From Borrelia turicatae 91E135 (GTDB taxonomy: Bacteria > Spirochaetota > Spirochaetia > Borreliales > Borreliaceae), in contig NC_008710.1 of the NCBI RefSeq assembly GCF_000012085.2, positions 1-64,000 of the forward strand: DNA of 64,000 bases. The letters are read 5' to 3'. Below the pieces are notes generated by a model. That model made no database searches. It had not been told where the DNA came from and worked only from the letters and a program-made list of their open reading frames with translations. The position numbers and the translations under genes are program-made. The stretch's first letter is position 1; every line of letters starts with the position of its first letter. This document shows positions 21,071 to 30,508 of the stretch, in pieces.

Positions 21071-22103
21071 ATTCTCCAGTATTTAAGTCATCATGATTAT
21101 TTTTATTCAAATTTAGATGAAAATATGCAAAATCAGTAGCCTTGCGTCCTCTGCTAGTCCTCTCAATTAGACCCTTTAAAATAAGATAGGGTTCGTAAAA
21201 ATCCTCAAGAGAATCTGCTGTCTCGCCAACAGAAATTGCTAAAGTTTCAACACCAACAGGTCCACCTTTAAATTTCAGTATTAAACTCCTTAAAATATTT
21301 CTATCTTGTTCATCAAGTCCTTTATGATCAATTTTTAACATTTCAAGTCCAGAACTCACAATACTCTCTGTAATCAAACCATAACCACCAACTTGTGCAA
21401 AATCTCTCATCCGTCTTAAAAGCCTATTTGCTACACGAGGCGTTCCTCTTGAACTTCTTGCAAGAAGCCAGGCAGCTTTATCCTCCAATTTAACATTTAA
21501 AATAATCGAATTTCTCTGTATTATCTTCACAAGTTCATCTTCATTATAAAGATCAAATCTAAATACAATTCCAAATCTCGCATAAAGCGGTGACGCCACT
21601 TTTCCAGGCTTTGTAGTAGCGCCAATTAAAGTGAATTTAGGAATTGGCATTCTTACAGTCCTTGCAGCAGGACCTTGTCCAATTATCCAGTCTATCTTAT
21701 AATCTTCCATTGCAATATAAAGCATCTCTTCTATTACGGGTTTAAGCCTATGTATCTCATCAATAAATAAAATACTCTTATCATCAAGCGTCGTTAAAAT
21801 ACCAACAATATCTTTTGGCTTATCAAGAGCTGGAGCTGAAGTCATCTTAATTGTAGTATTCATTTCAAAAGCAATAATACTAGCCAGAGTAGTCTTCCCA
21901 AGCCCTGGGGGGCCACTTAAAAAAACATGATCAAGCGCTTCATTTCTATCTCTAGATGCCTTTATAAAAATATTTAAATTTTCTTTAATATGAGATTGTC
22001 TTACAAAATCTTTAAGGGATTTTGGCCTAAGTTCACTCTCATTTCTATCATACAGAAAATTCTTGTCAGAACTTAAAAACTTAGATCCCCCTCCAAAATC
22101 CAT
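21060..22103 (-). CDS. ruvB: Holliday junction branch-migration ATPase RuvB
   Basis: The 347-residue AAA+ motor drives branch migration with RuvA. Walker [11 protein letters not shown] is at about 63-72, Walker [10 protein letters not shown] about 115-123, sensor 1 IGATTKPG, and the C-terminal winged helix ends in the conserved [15 protein letters not shown]. It lies 54 bases after ruvA, with queA overlapping its end. Confidence 0.96.
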   Translation of the reverse strand: MDFGGGSKFLSSDKNFLYDRNESELRPKSLKDFVRQSHIKENLNIFIKASRDRNEALDHVFLSGPPGLGKTTLASIIAFEMNTTIKMTSAPALDKPKDIVGILTTLDDKSILFIDEIHRLKPVIEEMLYIAMEDYKIDWIIGQGPAARTVRMPIPKFTLIGATTKPGKVASPLYARFGIVFRFDLYNEDELVKIIQRNSIILNVKLEDKAAWLLARSSRGTPRVANRLLRRMRDFAQVGGYGLITESIVSSGLEMLKIDHKGLDEQDRNILRSLILKFKGGPVGVETLAISVGETADSLEDFYEPYLILKGLIERTSRGRKATDFAYFHLNLNKNNHDDLNTGEYGY

Positions 22104-22157
22104 CTAATCACCCTCTCTTTAATAAACACCCATTATAAGCCTCTAAAAATTCAAAAT

Positions 22158-22748
22158 TTAACCTGAAAGCTTTCTTAAAATTTCTCTAAACAAAAATTGT
22201 TCTTGATCAACTTGTCTCAACATTAAAAACTCATCAATAAGCATAATTTCCTTAATAGCAGCTGCAACCAATTTTCTATCAAAACCCATATTAACAATTG
22301 ATTGTTCAAGCTCCTTAAATTTCAATACACCTGAACTTGCCTCATTAACTTTAACAAGTTTCCCCCTAAGTTTTAAAAAGATTTTGCCTGCCATTTTATT
22401 TCCAATGCCCTTGACATTAGAAATAAGCTTAACATCTTCTCTTTCAACTGCATCTCTAAATTCATTATATTTTATCCCAGATAATATCCTCAAAGCCGCT
22501 TTTGGACCTATTCCATCAACACTAATAAGTTTTTCAAAAACTTCTCTTTCCGATACATTTAAAAAACCAAAAAGTCTAATTTCATCCTCTCGAAGATGAA
22601 GATAAGTTAATATTTCAACATCTTCTTGCAACCCTAATTCTGCATTACAAAAAGAACTAACTAAAATCTCAAATTCAAAGGGAAGTGCTACAATGACAAT
22701 ACTAGACTCTCTTTTCTCTACAATTTTACCACAAATCTTATTGATCAT
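22158..22748 (-). CDS. ruvA: Holliday junction-binding protein RuvA
   Basis: The 196-residue protein binds four-way junctions and loads RuvB. Domain I is an OB fold (MINKICGKIVEKRESSIVIV), domain II has the helix-hairpin-helix elements SVDGIGPKAALRILSG and NVKGIGNKMAGKIFLKLRGK, and domain III is the short C-terminal helical part that touches RuvB. Length is normal. Confidence 0.95.
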   Translation of the reverse strand: MINKICGKIVEKRESSIVIVALPFEFEILVSSFCNAELGLQEDVEILTYLHLREDEIRLFGFLNVSEREVFEKLISVDGIGPKAALRILSGIKYNEFRDAVEREDVKLISNVKGIGNKMAGKIFLKLRGKLVKVNEASSGVLKFKELEQSIVNMGFDRKLVAAAIKEIMLIDEFLMLRQVDQEQFLFREILRKLSG

Positions 22749-22835
22749 AGACTTAAACTATAATACATAAAAAATCAAGCTTACCTTATTTATATCCAAA
22801 TTATTTACCATACCTTTCATTTCCTTAATTAAATT

Positions 22836-23315
22836 TCACAAAATATGATAATTACCATGACAAATTGCAAGCGCTAATGCATCACTACTATGATCACTAG
22901 TAAAAATAAAATCGGGTTTCATCCCAAGTAAAATACGAATAACATATTTTACTTGTACTTTTTCAATTCTACCAAACCCAGAAATTGAATTCTTGACCTG
23001 TATTGGAGTATACTCATAAAAATCTAAATTTTTCAAAGCAAAAGTTAAAATAATAGCCCCTCGTGCTTCAGACACACTTATAGCCGTTTTTTTATTTTTA
23101 GCAAAATAAATATTCTCAATGCTTGCAACATCAGGTTTAAAATTATCAATAATAAGAATAATTTCATCAGAAATTAATTTTAACCTATCTTTCAAAGACA
23201 TAAAAGGATGAGTTATGACAGTTCCATCTTGAACATACATGTACTTACTACCTTTCCTATCTAAAATTCCCCATCCAACATTTGCAAGTCCAGGATCGAT
23301 ACCTAATATTCTCAT
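22836..23315 (-). CDS. ruvC: Crossover junction endodeoxyribonuclease RuvC
   Basis: RuvC cuts Holliday junctions held by RuvAB. From the ATG at 23315 the protein has 159 residues and begins MRILGIDPGLANVGWGIL with catalytic Asp7; the second acid is Glu67 in SIENIYFAKN; the last pair sits in SDHSSDALALA as His142 and Asp145. A His-x-x-Asp end is known from Thermus RuvC, where E. coli has two aspartates. A TTG two codons upstream is possible but less likely. It precedes ruvA by 87 bases. Lyme-group Borrelia are reported to lack this gene. Confidence 0.93.
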   Translation of the reverse strand: MRILGIDPGLANVGWGILDRKGSKYMYVQDGTVITHPFMSLKDRLKLISDEIILIIDNFKPDVASIENIYFAKNKKTAISVSEARGAIILTFALKNLDFYEYTPIQVKNSISGFGRIEKVQVKYVIRILLGMKPDFIFTSDHSSDALALAICHGNYHIL

Positions 23316-23346
23316 AATCAACTTTCAGAAAAAATTCAATGATAAA

Positions 23347-24081
23347 CTAATTAATCTCATCAATAATTTCTAAATTATGCACAACTTCTTGAACATCATC
23401 AAAATCTTCTAATTTTTCAATAAGAGCAAGGACTTTATCCATCTGTTCTTTATTTAAAGAAAGCTTGTTTCCAGGAATAAGAGCAATCTCTGCTATATCT
23501 TCCTCAAACTTAGTTCTCAAAAAAGATGAAATAGCTTCAAAATTTTCAGCACTTGTTATCACTTCTATCTGAGACCCTTCACTATAAATATCTTCTGCAC
23601 CAGCTTCTAATGCAAGCTCTATTATTTCATCTTCAGGATATTTATCTAAACTATAAGAAATTAATCCTTTTTTGTGAAACATATAAGATACAGAACCTGG
23701 AGCACCAAGAGAACCACCGCTCTTTGAGAGAACACTCCGCACCTCACTTGCCGTTCTATTTTTATTATCAGTTAAGCACTTAATTATTAAAGCTACACCA
23801 TGGGGTGCATAAGCCTCATAAGTAAGCTCAAAATATTCAGAGCCTATATTATCATCCCCACTGCCCTTCTTTATTGCCTTTTCAATATTATCCTTAGGCA
23901 TATTAGAAACTCTGGCTTTATTAACAGCAAGTCGCAATCTAGAATTAGATTCAATATCACCTCCTCCCATCTTGGCAGCAATGCTTATCTCACGAATTAG
24001 TTTAGTAAAAATCTTATTTCTCTTAGCATCAAGAGCACCTTTTTTTCTCTTTATAGTTGACCACTTACTATGACCAGACAT
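23347..24081 (-). CDS. yebC: YebC/PmpR family protein
   Basis: The 244-residue protein starts MSGHSKWSTIKRKKGALDAKR, the diagnostic YebC N-terminus, and keeps GGDIESNSRLRLAVNKARVSNMPKDNIEKAIKKG. Family members act as transcription regulators or help ribosomes pass proline runs; which applies here is not visible. It begins directly after folD and is followed by ruvC. Confidence 0.93.
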   Translation of the reverse strand: MSGHSKWSTIKRKKGALDAKRNKIFTKLIREISIAAKMGGGDIESNSRLRLAVNKARVSNMPKDNIEKAIKKGSGDDNIGSEYFELTYEAYAPHGVALIIKCLTDNKNRTASEVRSVLSKSGGSLGAPGSVSYMFHKKGLISYSLDKYPEDEIIELALEAGAEDIYSEGSQIEVITSAENFEAISSFLRTKFEEDIAEIALIPGNKLSLNKEQMDKVLALIEKLEDFDDVQEVVHNLEIIDEIN

Positions 24082-24987
24082 TCAAACCTCCACCAACTTT
24101 TCTAACTTTTCTAAAATATCAAACTTATTATACCTAATTAAATGTGCCTTAATTGTATTAAACATCAACATAAGAACCGTAACAGGGCCGATTCCACCTA
24201 CTACAGGAGTAATAAACTTAACTTTTTCTTTAACTGATTCAAAATCAACATCCCCTATAAGAACACTATTACCATCAATCTCTACTCTAGAAATACCAAT
24301 ATCAATAACATAAGGATATCCATCAATCATACTAGCTTTTATTAATTTAGGTTTTCCAACAGCAGAAATAATAATATCTGATTGTCTTACATATACATCT
24401 AAATTAGTACTTTTACTATGACAAGTAATTACAGTAGCATCATAGGGTTTAGAAGAAAGCAAGATAGAAATAGGCCTCCCAACAAGAGAACTTCTTCCAA
24501 TCACAACAACAGTCTTACCAGAAATTTCTATTCCCTTATCAAATAAAACTTTTAAAACAGCAAAAGCTGTACAAGGAATAAATCCTTTCCTATCACCCGA
24601 AATTAACTTGCCCAAGTTAATAGCAGAAAGTCCATCTACATCCTTAGTACTCATTATACTGTTTAAAACCATATTTACATCTATTTCACTAGCAAGAGGC
24701 AACTGAACAATAATCCCATCAGTATATTCATTTATATTTTCAGCCTCGATCAACGTCAAAATATTATCTTGTTCTGAATTACCAGCTAACTTAATAACAT
24801 GAAAATTAATACCAATTTCTCTAGATACCCTTTCCTTAACAGCAACATAAAGTTTACTTGCAGGGTTATCATTTGCCAAAATCACTTTTAAAGAAACTTT
24901 ATCCACTAAATCATGATGAATTAAAAACTCTTTAAGTAATAAATAATATTGATTTGCAAAAAGTTTACCATCAAAAACATTGTTCAA
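24082..24987 (-). CDS. folD: Methylenetetrahydrofolate dehydrogenase/cyclohydrolase
   Basis: FolD interconverts methylene-, methenyl- and formyl-tetrahydrofolate, supplying the formyl group for initiator tRNA (fmt lies later in the window). The 301-residue sequence has SKLYVAVKERVSREIGI with the catalytic Tyr and Lys, GIIVQLPLA, DVDGL, and the cofactor-binding VVVIGRSSLVGRPI. The start is probably TTG at 24987: GAGGGAG stands five bases before it and it gives the expected N-terminus, while the nearest ATG would lose it. Confidence 0.93.
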   Translation of the reverse strand: MNNVFDGKLFANQYYLLLKEFLIHHDLVDKVSLKVILANDNPASKLYVAVKERVSREIGINFHVIKLAGNSEQDNILTLIEAENINEYTDGIIVQLPLASEIDVNMVLNSIMSTKDVDGLSAINLGKLISGDRKGFIPCTAFAVLKVLFDKGIEISGKTVVVIGRSSLVGRPISILLSSKPYDATVITCHSKSTNLDVYVRQSDIIISAVGKPKLIKASMIDGYPYVIDIGISRVEIDGNSVLIGDVDFESVKEKVKFITPVVGGIGPVTVLMLMFNTIKAHLIRYNKFDILEKLEKLVEV

Positions 24988-25080
24988 CTCAGCTCCCTCA
25001 CCAATTTAGATCAAAACATTATATATTATACTATACTTGTATTATAAGTATAAATAAAAACAGATTCACACAAAAATTAA

Positions 25081-25109
25081 TTGTAATAAAACATATTTTT
25101 CAATATAAT
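25081..25109 (+). promoter_or_regulatory. Sigma-70-type promoter for the outer-membrane protein/lipoprotein pair
   Basis: TTGTAA at 25081-25086 and a perfect TATAAT at 25104-25109 are separated by 17 bases. The gene starts 38 bases downstream, with GGAG just before its ATG. Upstream bases 25021-25060 hold the short inverted repeat TATACTT...AAGTATA, a possible second promoter or operator for the divergent folD. Confidence 0.6.
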
Positions 25110-25146
25110 AACTTTTAAATAAAGAATTTTTGAAATATGGAGAATA

Positions 25147-25782
25147 ATGAAAAAGAATTTTTTAGTTGGTCTCACCTTACTATTTTTATTGCATGCAAAT
25201 GTGAACAGGATTGAAGCATATTCAATTGATAGAAACGGGAATTCTATTATAGAAGTAGATTTAAGCTTAGGTATTCCCCTTTTCTACCATAGTTTATCAA
25301 AAGTCTTTTCTTCCAATCTGTACCCAGGAGGAATTGGGGCACTTAAATATAAATATCACATCCTAAGCAACTTAGCTATAGGTTTTGAGCTTAGATACAT
25401 GTTTAATTTTGATATCAATCATTCATTTAACCTATTAAATCCTGATTCGGGCATAGGTAAGACATTTAGTACAGTGCCTATCACATTCCTAACAGCCTAT
25501 GTCTTTGACATAGGGGAGATCTTTCAGATACCCATATTTTCAAATATAGGATTTTCTTTAAGCTCCTATGGAGATAAAAGTGATAATATCTCAAATTTAA
25601 GAACTTTTGATGCAATGCCTGTAATGTCTATTGGTTCTGGAATTTTATGGAATTTCAACTACCAATGGGCTTTAGGAATTACAACTGCATGGTGGACAAT
25701 GTTTGAACTTGGGAATATGGCTAAAATCGGACATTTTTTACTAATATCACTCTCAGTAATAGTGAATATCAATAAATTGTAG
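25147..25782 (+). CDS. Probable outer-membrane beta-barrel protein
   Basis: The 211-residue protein has a signal peptide (MKKNFLVGLTLLFLLHANVNRIEA, likely cut before YSID) followed by alternating polar and hydrophobic strands rich in glycine and aromatics, for example ALKYKYHILSNLAIGFELRYMF and WALGITTAWWTMFELGN, as in small barrels. It ends in VNINKL. GGAG is well placed before the ATG. The next gene, six bases on, is a lipoprotein of the outer-membrane assembly machinery. The exact function is unknown. Confidence 0.7.
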   Translation: MKKNFLVGLTLLFLLHANVNRIEAYSIDRNGNSIIEVDLSLGIPLFYHSLSKVFSSNLYPGGIGALKYKYHILSNLAIGFELRYMFNFDINHSFNLLNPDSGIGKTFSTVPITFLTAYVFDIGEIFQIPIFSNIGFSLSSYGDKSDNISNLRTFDAMPVMSIGSGILWNFNYQWALGITTAWWTMFELGNMAKIGHFLLISLSVIVNINKL

Positions 25783-25788
25783 GTAAAT

Positions 25789-26820
25789 ATGGATAAAAAA
25801 GGTTACAAAAAATTCATGATAATAATATTAATAATGTTAGTTTTATCATGTTCAAGTGAATCTATCTTTTCTCAGCTCAGCAAGTTACAAAAAATCAATA
25901 GTAATAATAACATTCTAGACACTTCAAGTCCAAGTGGCATCTCATTAGTCAATGATACTCTTTATGTTGCAGCCATGCATTTATTTAAAAAATCAAATGG
26001 AAATGTTGAAAGAGTAAATTTTAGCAATTCTTATGAATTTGTAATTGACCTTGTAAATATATCAGGCAAAACATATTTATTAGTTCAAAATAAAAATGGA
26101 CAACTAGAACTCTACTCTCTTGAAAGCAATAATTGGAAACTTCTATTTCAAAAAAATCTAATCCCAATTAAATTCTTAAAATCTATAGGAACAAGTGGTA
26201 TTACTTCTGCTTTCATCCTAGCATTAGGAGAAAATGGAAATCAAACTATTCTAGATACAAATGGAAATAATCAAACTCCCAACAGCACAACTAACAATGA
26301 TAAATTTTATCAAATTTCAAATGACCAGCAGTCTATTACAGGAAAATCTGCAAAAATTTGGAAACTAAAAGGTGGCGGAGTTATAAATGTTAAATCAACA
26401 AATGAAATAATGGCAATAATAGAAACAAGTATCCGTGGATCCAAAGAAACTTTGGTATTTACCGGAAGAAATCATGATACATCAGATCACAAATTCAAAA
26501 TATACTCAAGCACAAATAATTACCAAGATCCAATATTCAATCGAGATGGCATAGGAGAATTTATTGCATACTTTGCAAGAGAAGTGGATGGAATAATACT
26601 TATCGGCAGTAATAATGGATTTGTAGAACTTGTAAGAGATAAAAATACATTCGATCTACAACCACCTTCACAATCTGTATTACCGGGTTCTTATAATGGT
26701 TCACAACTAAGTAAAACAAGACTTAATGATATTATACCCACATCAAATAAAACAATTTACATACTAACCCAAGGAAAAGGATTATGGAAAATTGAAAATA
26801 AAAAACTAATTAAAGAATAA
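25789..26820 (+). CDS. Lipoprotein of the BAM complex (BB0028-like)
   Basis: The 343-residue precursor has a lipoprotein signal ending VLSC at residues 18-21, then a beta-rich soluble domain with repeated phrases such as GISLVNDTLYVAA and NNGFVELV, suggestive of a propeller. By position it matches B. burgdorferi BB0028, which I recall as an accessory lipoprotein copurifying with BamA and BamD. The assignment relies on gene order. Its last 15 bases overlap the convergent UPF0178 gene. Confidence 0.7.
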   Translation: MDKKGYKKFMIIILIMLVLSCSSESIFSQLSKLQKINSNNNILDTSSPSGISLVNDTLYVAAMHLFKKSNGNVERVNFSNSYEFVIDLVNISGKTYLLVQNKNGQLELYSLESNNWKLLFQKNLIPIKFLKSIGTSGITSAFILALGENGNQTILDTNGNNQTPNSTTNNDKFYQISNDQQSITGKSAKIWKLKGGGVINVKSTNEIMAIIETSIRGSKETLVFTGRNHDTSDHKFKIYSSTNNYQDPIFNRDGIGEFIAYFAREVDGIILIGSNNGFVELVRDKNTFDLQPPSQSVLPGSYNGSQLSKTRLNDIIPTSNKTIYILTQGKGLWKIENKKLIKE

Positions 26821-27237
26821 ACGATAAAAATTCATTGCAAAATTTGAATACCGAACTTTATTAGTTTCTTCATGAAAATATTTTTTAACTTTAATACCTA
26901 AATTAATGTTTAATTTAGATCTAAAATACAAATAATTTATATTATTTGTATCAAAAATTTGTCCCTCATCATTCATAACTTTAATTTGCAAATTCAATAA
27001 GTTTTTAACAAATAATATGTCCCTGGTAACCACCATACTATTCTTATCAATCAATTCTAAAATCAAAGAATCAACATCTCTTGCAATTTTAACAGAAGTA
27101 TTTTTTGACATCTCTAAATTTAAATGCCTGTTTGCAACCAAAATAAGCCTCACATTTCTATTTGACACAAAATTTTGTAAAAATTTTATTACTTGTAAAT
27201 TACAAGAATCAGCATCAACAAAAATCTTATTTAACAA
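26806..27237 (-). CDS. UPF0178 (YaiI/YqxD) family protein
   Basis: The 143-residue protein opens IFVDADSCNLQVIKFL and has ILVANRHL and MVVTRDILFVKNLL, matching the FVDADxCP...VAN...GDxVVTxDIPLA pattern of UPF0178, a PIN-like fold with unknown function. The usual proline after the cysteine is missing. It begins within the end of the upstream signal peptidase-like gene (11-base overlap). Confidence 0.75.
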   Translation of the reverse strand: MLNKIFVDADSCNLQVIKFLQNFVSNRNVRLILVANRHLNLEMSKNTSVKIARDVDSLILELIDKNSMVVTRDILFVKNLLNLQIKVMNDEGQIFDTNNINYLYFRSKLNINLGIKVKKYFHEETNKVRYSNFAMNFYRLFFN

Positions 27238-27862
27238 ATTTATAATCCATTATCCTTAATACTAAGAAAGACAAAATATGGGATTGTTCAACAGGTCCAA
27301 ATACTCTAGAATCATTTAAAATTTTTAAATTCTCATTTAAGAGAAAAAATTCATTTTTCTTTAAAGCAAAACACCTAATTACTTCATTAAAGTTAAAAAA
27401 ATCATTTAATCTATAACCACTCATAAAATTACCATTCAAATAATAAGAATTATCATCTCTCCTATGAACCAAGATATCAAAACCCTTAACATAAACTAAA
27501 TCTCCCTGAGTAGCAACTATTTTTGCAATTTTATAACTTCTTGTATTAAAAATTTTGTTTAAAAAAAATAAATCCCTGAAAAAATTTAAAATAAAATTTC
27601 TCCTTAAATTTGAATCTTCATAAAGCACAACATCATTTACTTTCAAAGGAACAAAAAAAGATCGCATATATTTTGAAATAAAAATCAAACTATCATTTTT
27701 TGTTATTAAAGGCAACATTTCATCACCTTGAAAAATAAAAATTTGTAAGACAAATTTTGTAAAAAAATAATTTAATACCAAAAACAACAGAATAATTTTA
27801 AGAAAATTTTGTCTTCTCTTTTTTCTTAAAAGTCTTTGTTCAAAAGTTAAATATGCTGCCAT
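27227..27862 (-). CDS. Signal peptidase I paralogue, probably catalytically dead
   Basis: The 211-residue protein has the S26 fold: an N-terminal membrane helix (about residues 21-44), a Ser-box segment FQGDEMLPLITKND and a C-terminal NDSRVFGPVEQSHILSF equivalent to the DSRxFG box. But the nucleophile position of the normal PSGSM holds Glu48 (GDEM) and the general-base position of KRVVGxPGD holds Ala113 (IAKIVATQGD). It is therefore unlikely to cleave by the usual Ser-Lys dyad. It lies two bases after a paralogue with an intact Ser box. Confidence 0.8.
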   Translation of the reverse strand: MAAYLTFEQRLLRKKRRQNFLKIILLFLVLNYFFTKFVLQIFIFQGDEMLPLITKNDSLIFISKYMRSFFVPLKVNDVVLYEDSNLRRNFILNFFRDLFFLNKIFNTRSYKIAKIVATQGDLVYVKGFDILVHRRDDNSYYLNGNFMSGYRLNDFFNFNEVIRCFALKKNEFFLLNENLKILNDSRVFGPVEQSHILSFLVLRIMDYKFVK

Positions 27863-27864
27863 AT

Positions 27865-28845
27865 TTAAATCAAACCTATTCTAGAAAAAGGGAAATACAT
27901 AAAAAAAGCTCTACCAAGAATTTTACTTTTATTTATAACACCAAAAAATCTACCATCATAAGAATTATCTCTATTATCCCCAATAGGCAATACATATCCA
28001 TAAGGCACATATATTCCATAATCCCTCATTATTGCCTTTTCCATATAATAATCAACATATGGCATGAAAGCTACTAAATAACGATATTCCAATCTTTCAA
28101 TTTCAAATCTATCAACTTCCCTAACATTAAAAAATGAAAAATCAGATATATTCTCTAAATCAACACTCAATTGATTTAATGCAATAAACATAGCAAGATT
28201 ATCATAAACCTTATAGTCCACATCTTCTATAACCTTCTTAATACCAAAATTATATCCTAATGAGGCTTTATAAGAATTTTCTTCTATAAAACTTTCTTCG
28301 CCTTCCTTCCTAACAAACACTGTCCCATTTCGAAATCTTACAAGCTTACCATCCGCAAATAACGCTCTTTTAACAAGGAATCTAACACTAGGATTTCCAT
28401 TTTCATCCCTATCAAGATCAACAAAGCTAAAAGACAACATATAAAGTAATCTATGCAAAATATCAAAAAAAAGCCCTTTTGATTCATATTCTACATTTTC
28501 AAAAATCACAATCTCTGCTTCATTTGGTTCTTTTACCCCATTGATTTTACATACTCCTGGCAAAAGTTCAGGTCCATAAGAAAATTTATCCACAAATAAT
28601 AAATCTCCAATTTGAAGAGTATTTTCCATTGATCCTGATGGAATTCTATATGCTTGTAAAAAATATTGATTTATTCCCAAAACAAAAATCGAAGCACCCA
28701 AAAGTTCAAGTAAAAAGTTAAGCATAAATCCTCGTCTTTTAGCTTTAAGTTTATAAAAATACTTCCTTTTTTTCCTATAAGTTAAATATTTTTCAATAAT
28801 CTTCACTAAAAAGTTAGCAAACTTATCTAATTTTTCTAAATACAT
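27865..28845 (-). CDS. lepB: Signal peptidase I
   Basis: This 326-residue membrane protease should remove signal peptides from exported proteins. After a basic N-terminus and a membrane helix (about 44-64) comes AYRIPSGSMENTLQIGD with nucleophile Ser72; the general base is Lys159 in FLVKRALFADGK; GDNRDNSYDGRFFG near the C-terminus completes the fold. An insertion of about 50 residues lies between the Ser and Lys boxes. It heads a two-gene unit with a degenerate paralogue. Confidence 0.9.
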   Translation of the reverse strand: MYLEKLDKFANFLVKIIEKYLTYRKKRKYFYKLKAKRRGFMLNFLLELLGASIFVLGINQYFLQAYRIPSGSMENTLQIGDLLFVDKFSYGPELLPGVCKINGVKEPNEAEIVIFENVEYESKGLFFDILHRLLYMLSFSFVDLDRDENGNPSVRFLVKRALFADGKLVRFRNGTVFVRKEGEESFIEENSYKASLGYNFGIKKVIEDVDYKVYDNLAMFIALNQLSVDLENISDFSFFNVREVDRFEIERLEYRYLVAFMPYVDYYMEKAIMRDYGIYVPYGYVLPIGDNRDNSYDGRFFGVINKSKILGRAFFMYFPFSRIGLI

Positions 28846-28999
28846 ACACTTATCCTCAAAAATAAATTATACATAAAATCAATAATTATCAATATCTTCA
28901 TAATCACAAAGCTTTATTAAAAAGAACGAAATCTGAAATCAATCATAAATAACTATATTTATTTTTCTTTAACTAATATAAACAAAAATACATGCAATA

Positions 29000-29028
29000 T
29001 TGAATTTCTTTTCATACTTTTTTATAAT
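29000..29028 (+). promoter_or_regulatory. Promoter lying next to the start codon of the PEGA-domain gene
   Basis: TTGAAT (29000-29005), a 17-base spacer and TATAAT (29023-29028) form a near-consensus promoter. Transcription would start at about 29035, only one or two bases before the ATG at 29037, so the message would be practically leaderless. No ribosome-binding site is seen. Confidence 0.65.
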
Positions 29029-29036
29029 CATCATAT

Positions 29037-30506
29037 ATGCTCAAAGAGAATGATCGTCTTGATATTAATGAGGAATTACTTACAGTAAAATTAAAGCCAA
29101 TATTAGGAATAACCCCAAAAATTTACGTTTTCTTTACAATAATTATCCTACCTTTAATATTAGTATTTAGTTTAATCATAAATACCAAATTAAACAATCC
29201 TGGAGCATACTTAAAGATAAAAACCAATGTCAATAATGCACATGTTTACTTAGACGAAAAATACATTGGAAGAACTCCACTAAAAAAATACATAAATACT
29301 ACTAAAGGAACCTTAAAAATTCAAAGGCTTGGATTTGAGACTTATGAAAAGAAAATTGATATACAAAATAAATTTTTCACAAGCTATCAATTCAACATTG
29401 ATTTAAGACTAAAAAATCCTGATAAGATCATTGCACAAAGACAAAAAGAACTCTCAGTTATGACAAAAATTAAAAATAATAACGACAATATACAATTAAT
29501 TCCCGTATTCTCATTAATTGTAAACGACTTACCGAACAGTCCAGAACATATAAAGAAATTCTTTAAAACATCCATTCCACATATACATTCAAATACAATG
29601 TTTAAAGACTTTCTCATAGCATATAAAGATATGTATTCAATAAACAATAATAACAGCAAAGAAATATGGAAATCTCTACAACAAAACTTCAATTTGGAAA
29701 ATAGGACAATAATTTGGTTTTTTGAAAATTTAGATAAAGAACAACAAAAACAAATATCCAACGAAACGTGGTTTAAAACACTAATAGAAAAACTAAAAAA
29801 TGAAAATAAAATATTAAACTTTGAAACTAAAAATATAAATTTACATCTAAAGGATTTTAAAAAGATAGCCCCACAAAATATTGAAAGTACCCAAAATTAC
29901 AAATTATATTCCCAAAATCTCACACTCAAGACTACATATAAATTAAAAGAATTTTTAATCCAGAACAGAAATGTAACTAAAACCGAATATCAAAAATTTT
30001 TAAATGAAAATCCAAAATGGACATTAAACAACAAAGACAATTTAATAAAAGAAGAACTTGTAGATGAAAGTTACCTTAAAACCTTTAAACAAATGCCTTC
30101 AAATGAAGATATTACTCATATATCTTATCATGCAGCAACAGAATATGCTAAATGGTATTCTTCAAATTTACCTAAAGGATTTAAAGCAAGACTCCCTATA
30201 TCTCAAGAATGGGAAGTATATCAAAAAGAAGTACCAAAAGCTATAGAAAGTTTAAATACAAATGAAATATCTAAAAAAGTTGGCTTTTGGAATTTAATGC
30301 AAAACCCAAACATCAATGACTCCATATTATTTCAAGACGAAAACGATATATACTATGCACATTCAAACTTTAACTCACTAATCACTGAGATTAGAACATA
30401 CAATTACAATAACAACTCAACACTTAAACCTTCAACTCAGGCTTCATTCCTAAAACATTGGTGTTCACCAAACATTGGATTTAGACTAGTTATTGAAAAG
30501 GAATAG
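29037..30506 (+). CDS. Membrane protein with PEGA domain and SUMF1-like C-terminus
   Basis: The 489-residue protein has one membrane helix (about 33-54), then a PEGA domain (KTNVNNAHVYLDEKYIGRTPLKKYI, about 62-118), a charged helical middle, and a C-terminal region resembling the formylglycine-generating-enzyme fold: NVTKTEYQKFLNENPKW, ISYHAATEYAKWYSSNLPKGFKARLPISQEWE and a final NIGFRLVIE. Only one cysteine (HWCSP) is near the active-site region, so oxidase activity is doubtful. It is probably anchored with the bulk in the periplasm. Function is unknown. Confidence 0.72.
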   Translation: MLKENDRLDINEELLTVKLKPILGITPKIYVFFTIIILPLILVFSLIINTKLNNPGAYLKIKTNVNNAHVYLDEKYIGRTPLKKYINTTKGTLKIQRLGFETYEKKIDIQNKFFTSYQFNIDLRLKNPDKIIAQRQKELSVMTKIKNNNDNIQLIPVFSLIVNDLPNSPEHIKKFFKTSIPHIHSNTMFKDFLIAYKDMYSINNNNSKEIWKSLQQNFNLENRTIIWFFENLDKEQQKQISNETWFKTLIEKLKNENKILNFETKNINLHLKDFKKIAPQNIESTQNYKLYSQNLTLKTTYKLKEFLIQNRNVTKTEYQKFLNENPKWTLNNKDNLIKEELVDESYLKTFKQMPSNEDITHISYHAATEYAKWYSSNLPKGFKARLPISQEWEVYQKEVPKAIESLNTNEISKKVGFWNLMQNPNINDSILFQDENDIYYAHSNFNSLITEIRTYNYNNNSTLKPSTQASFLKHWCSPNIGFRLVIEKE

Positions 30507-30508
30507 GT

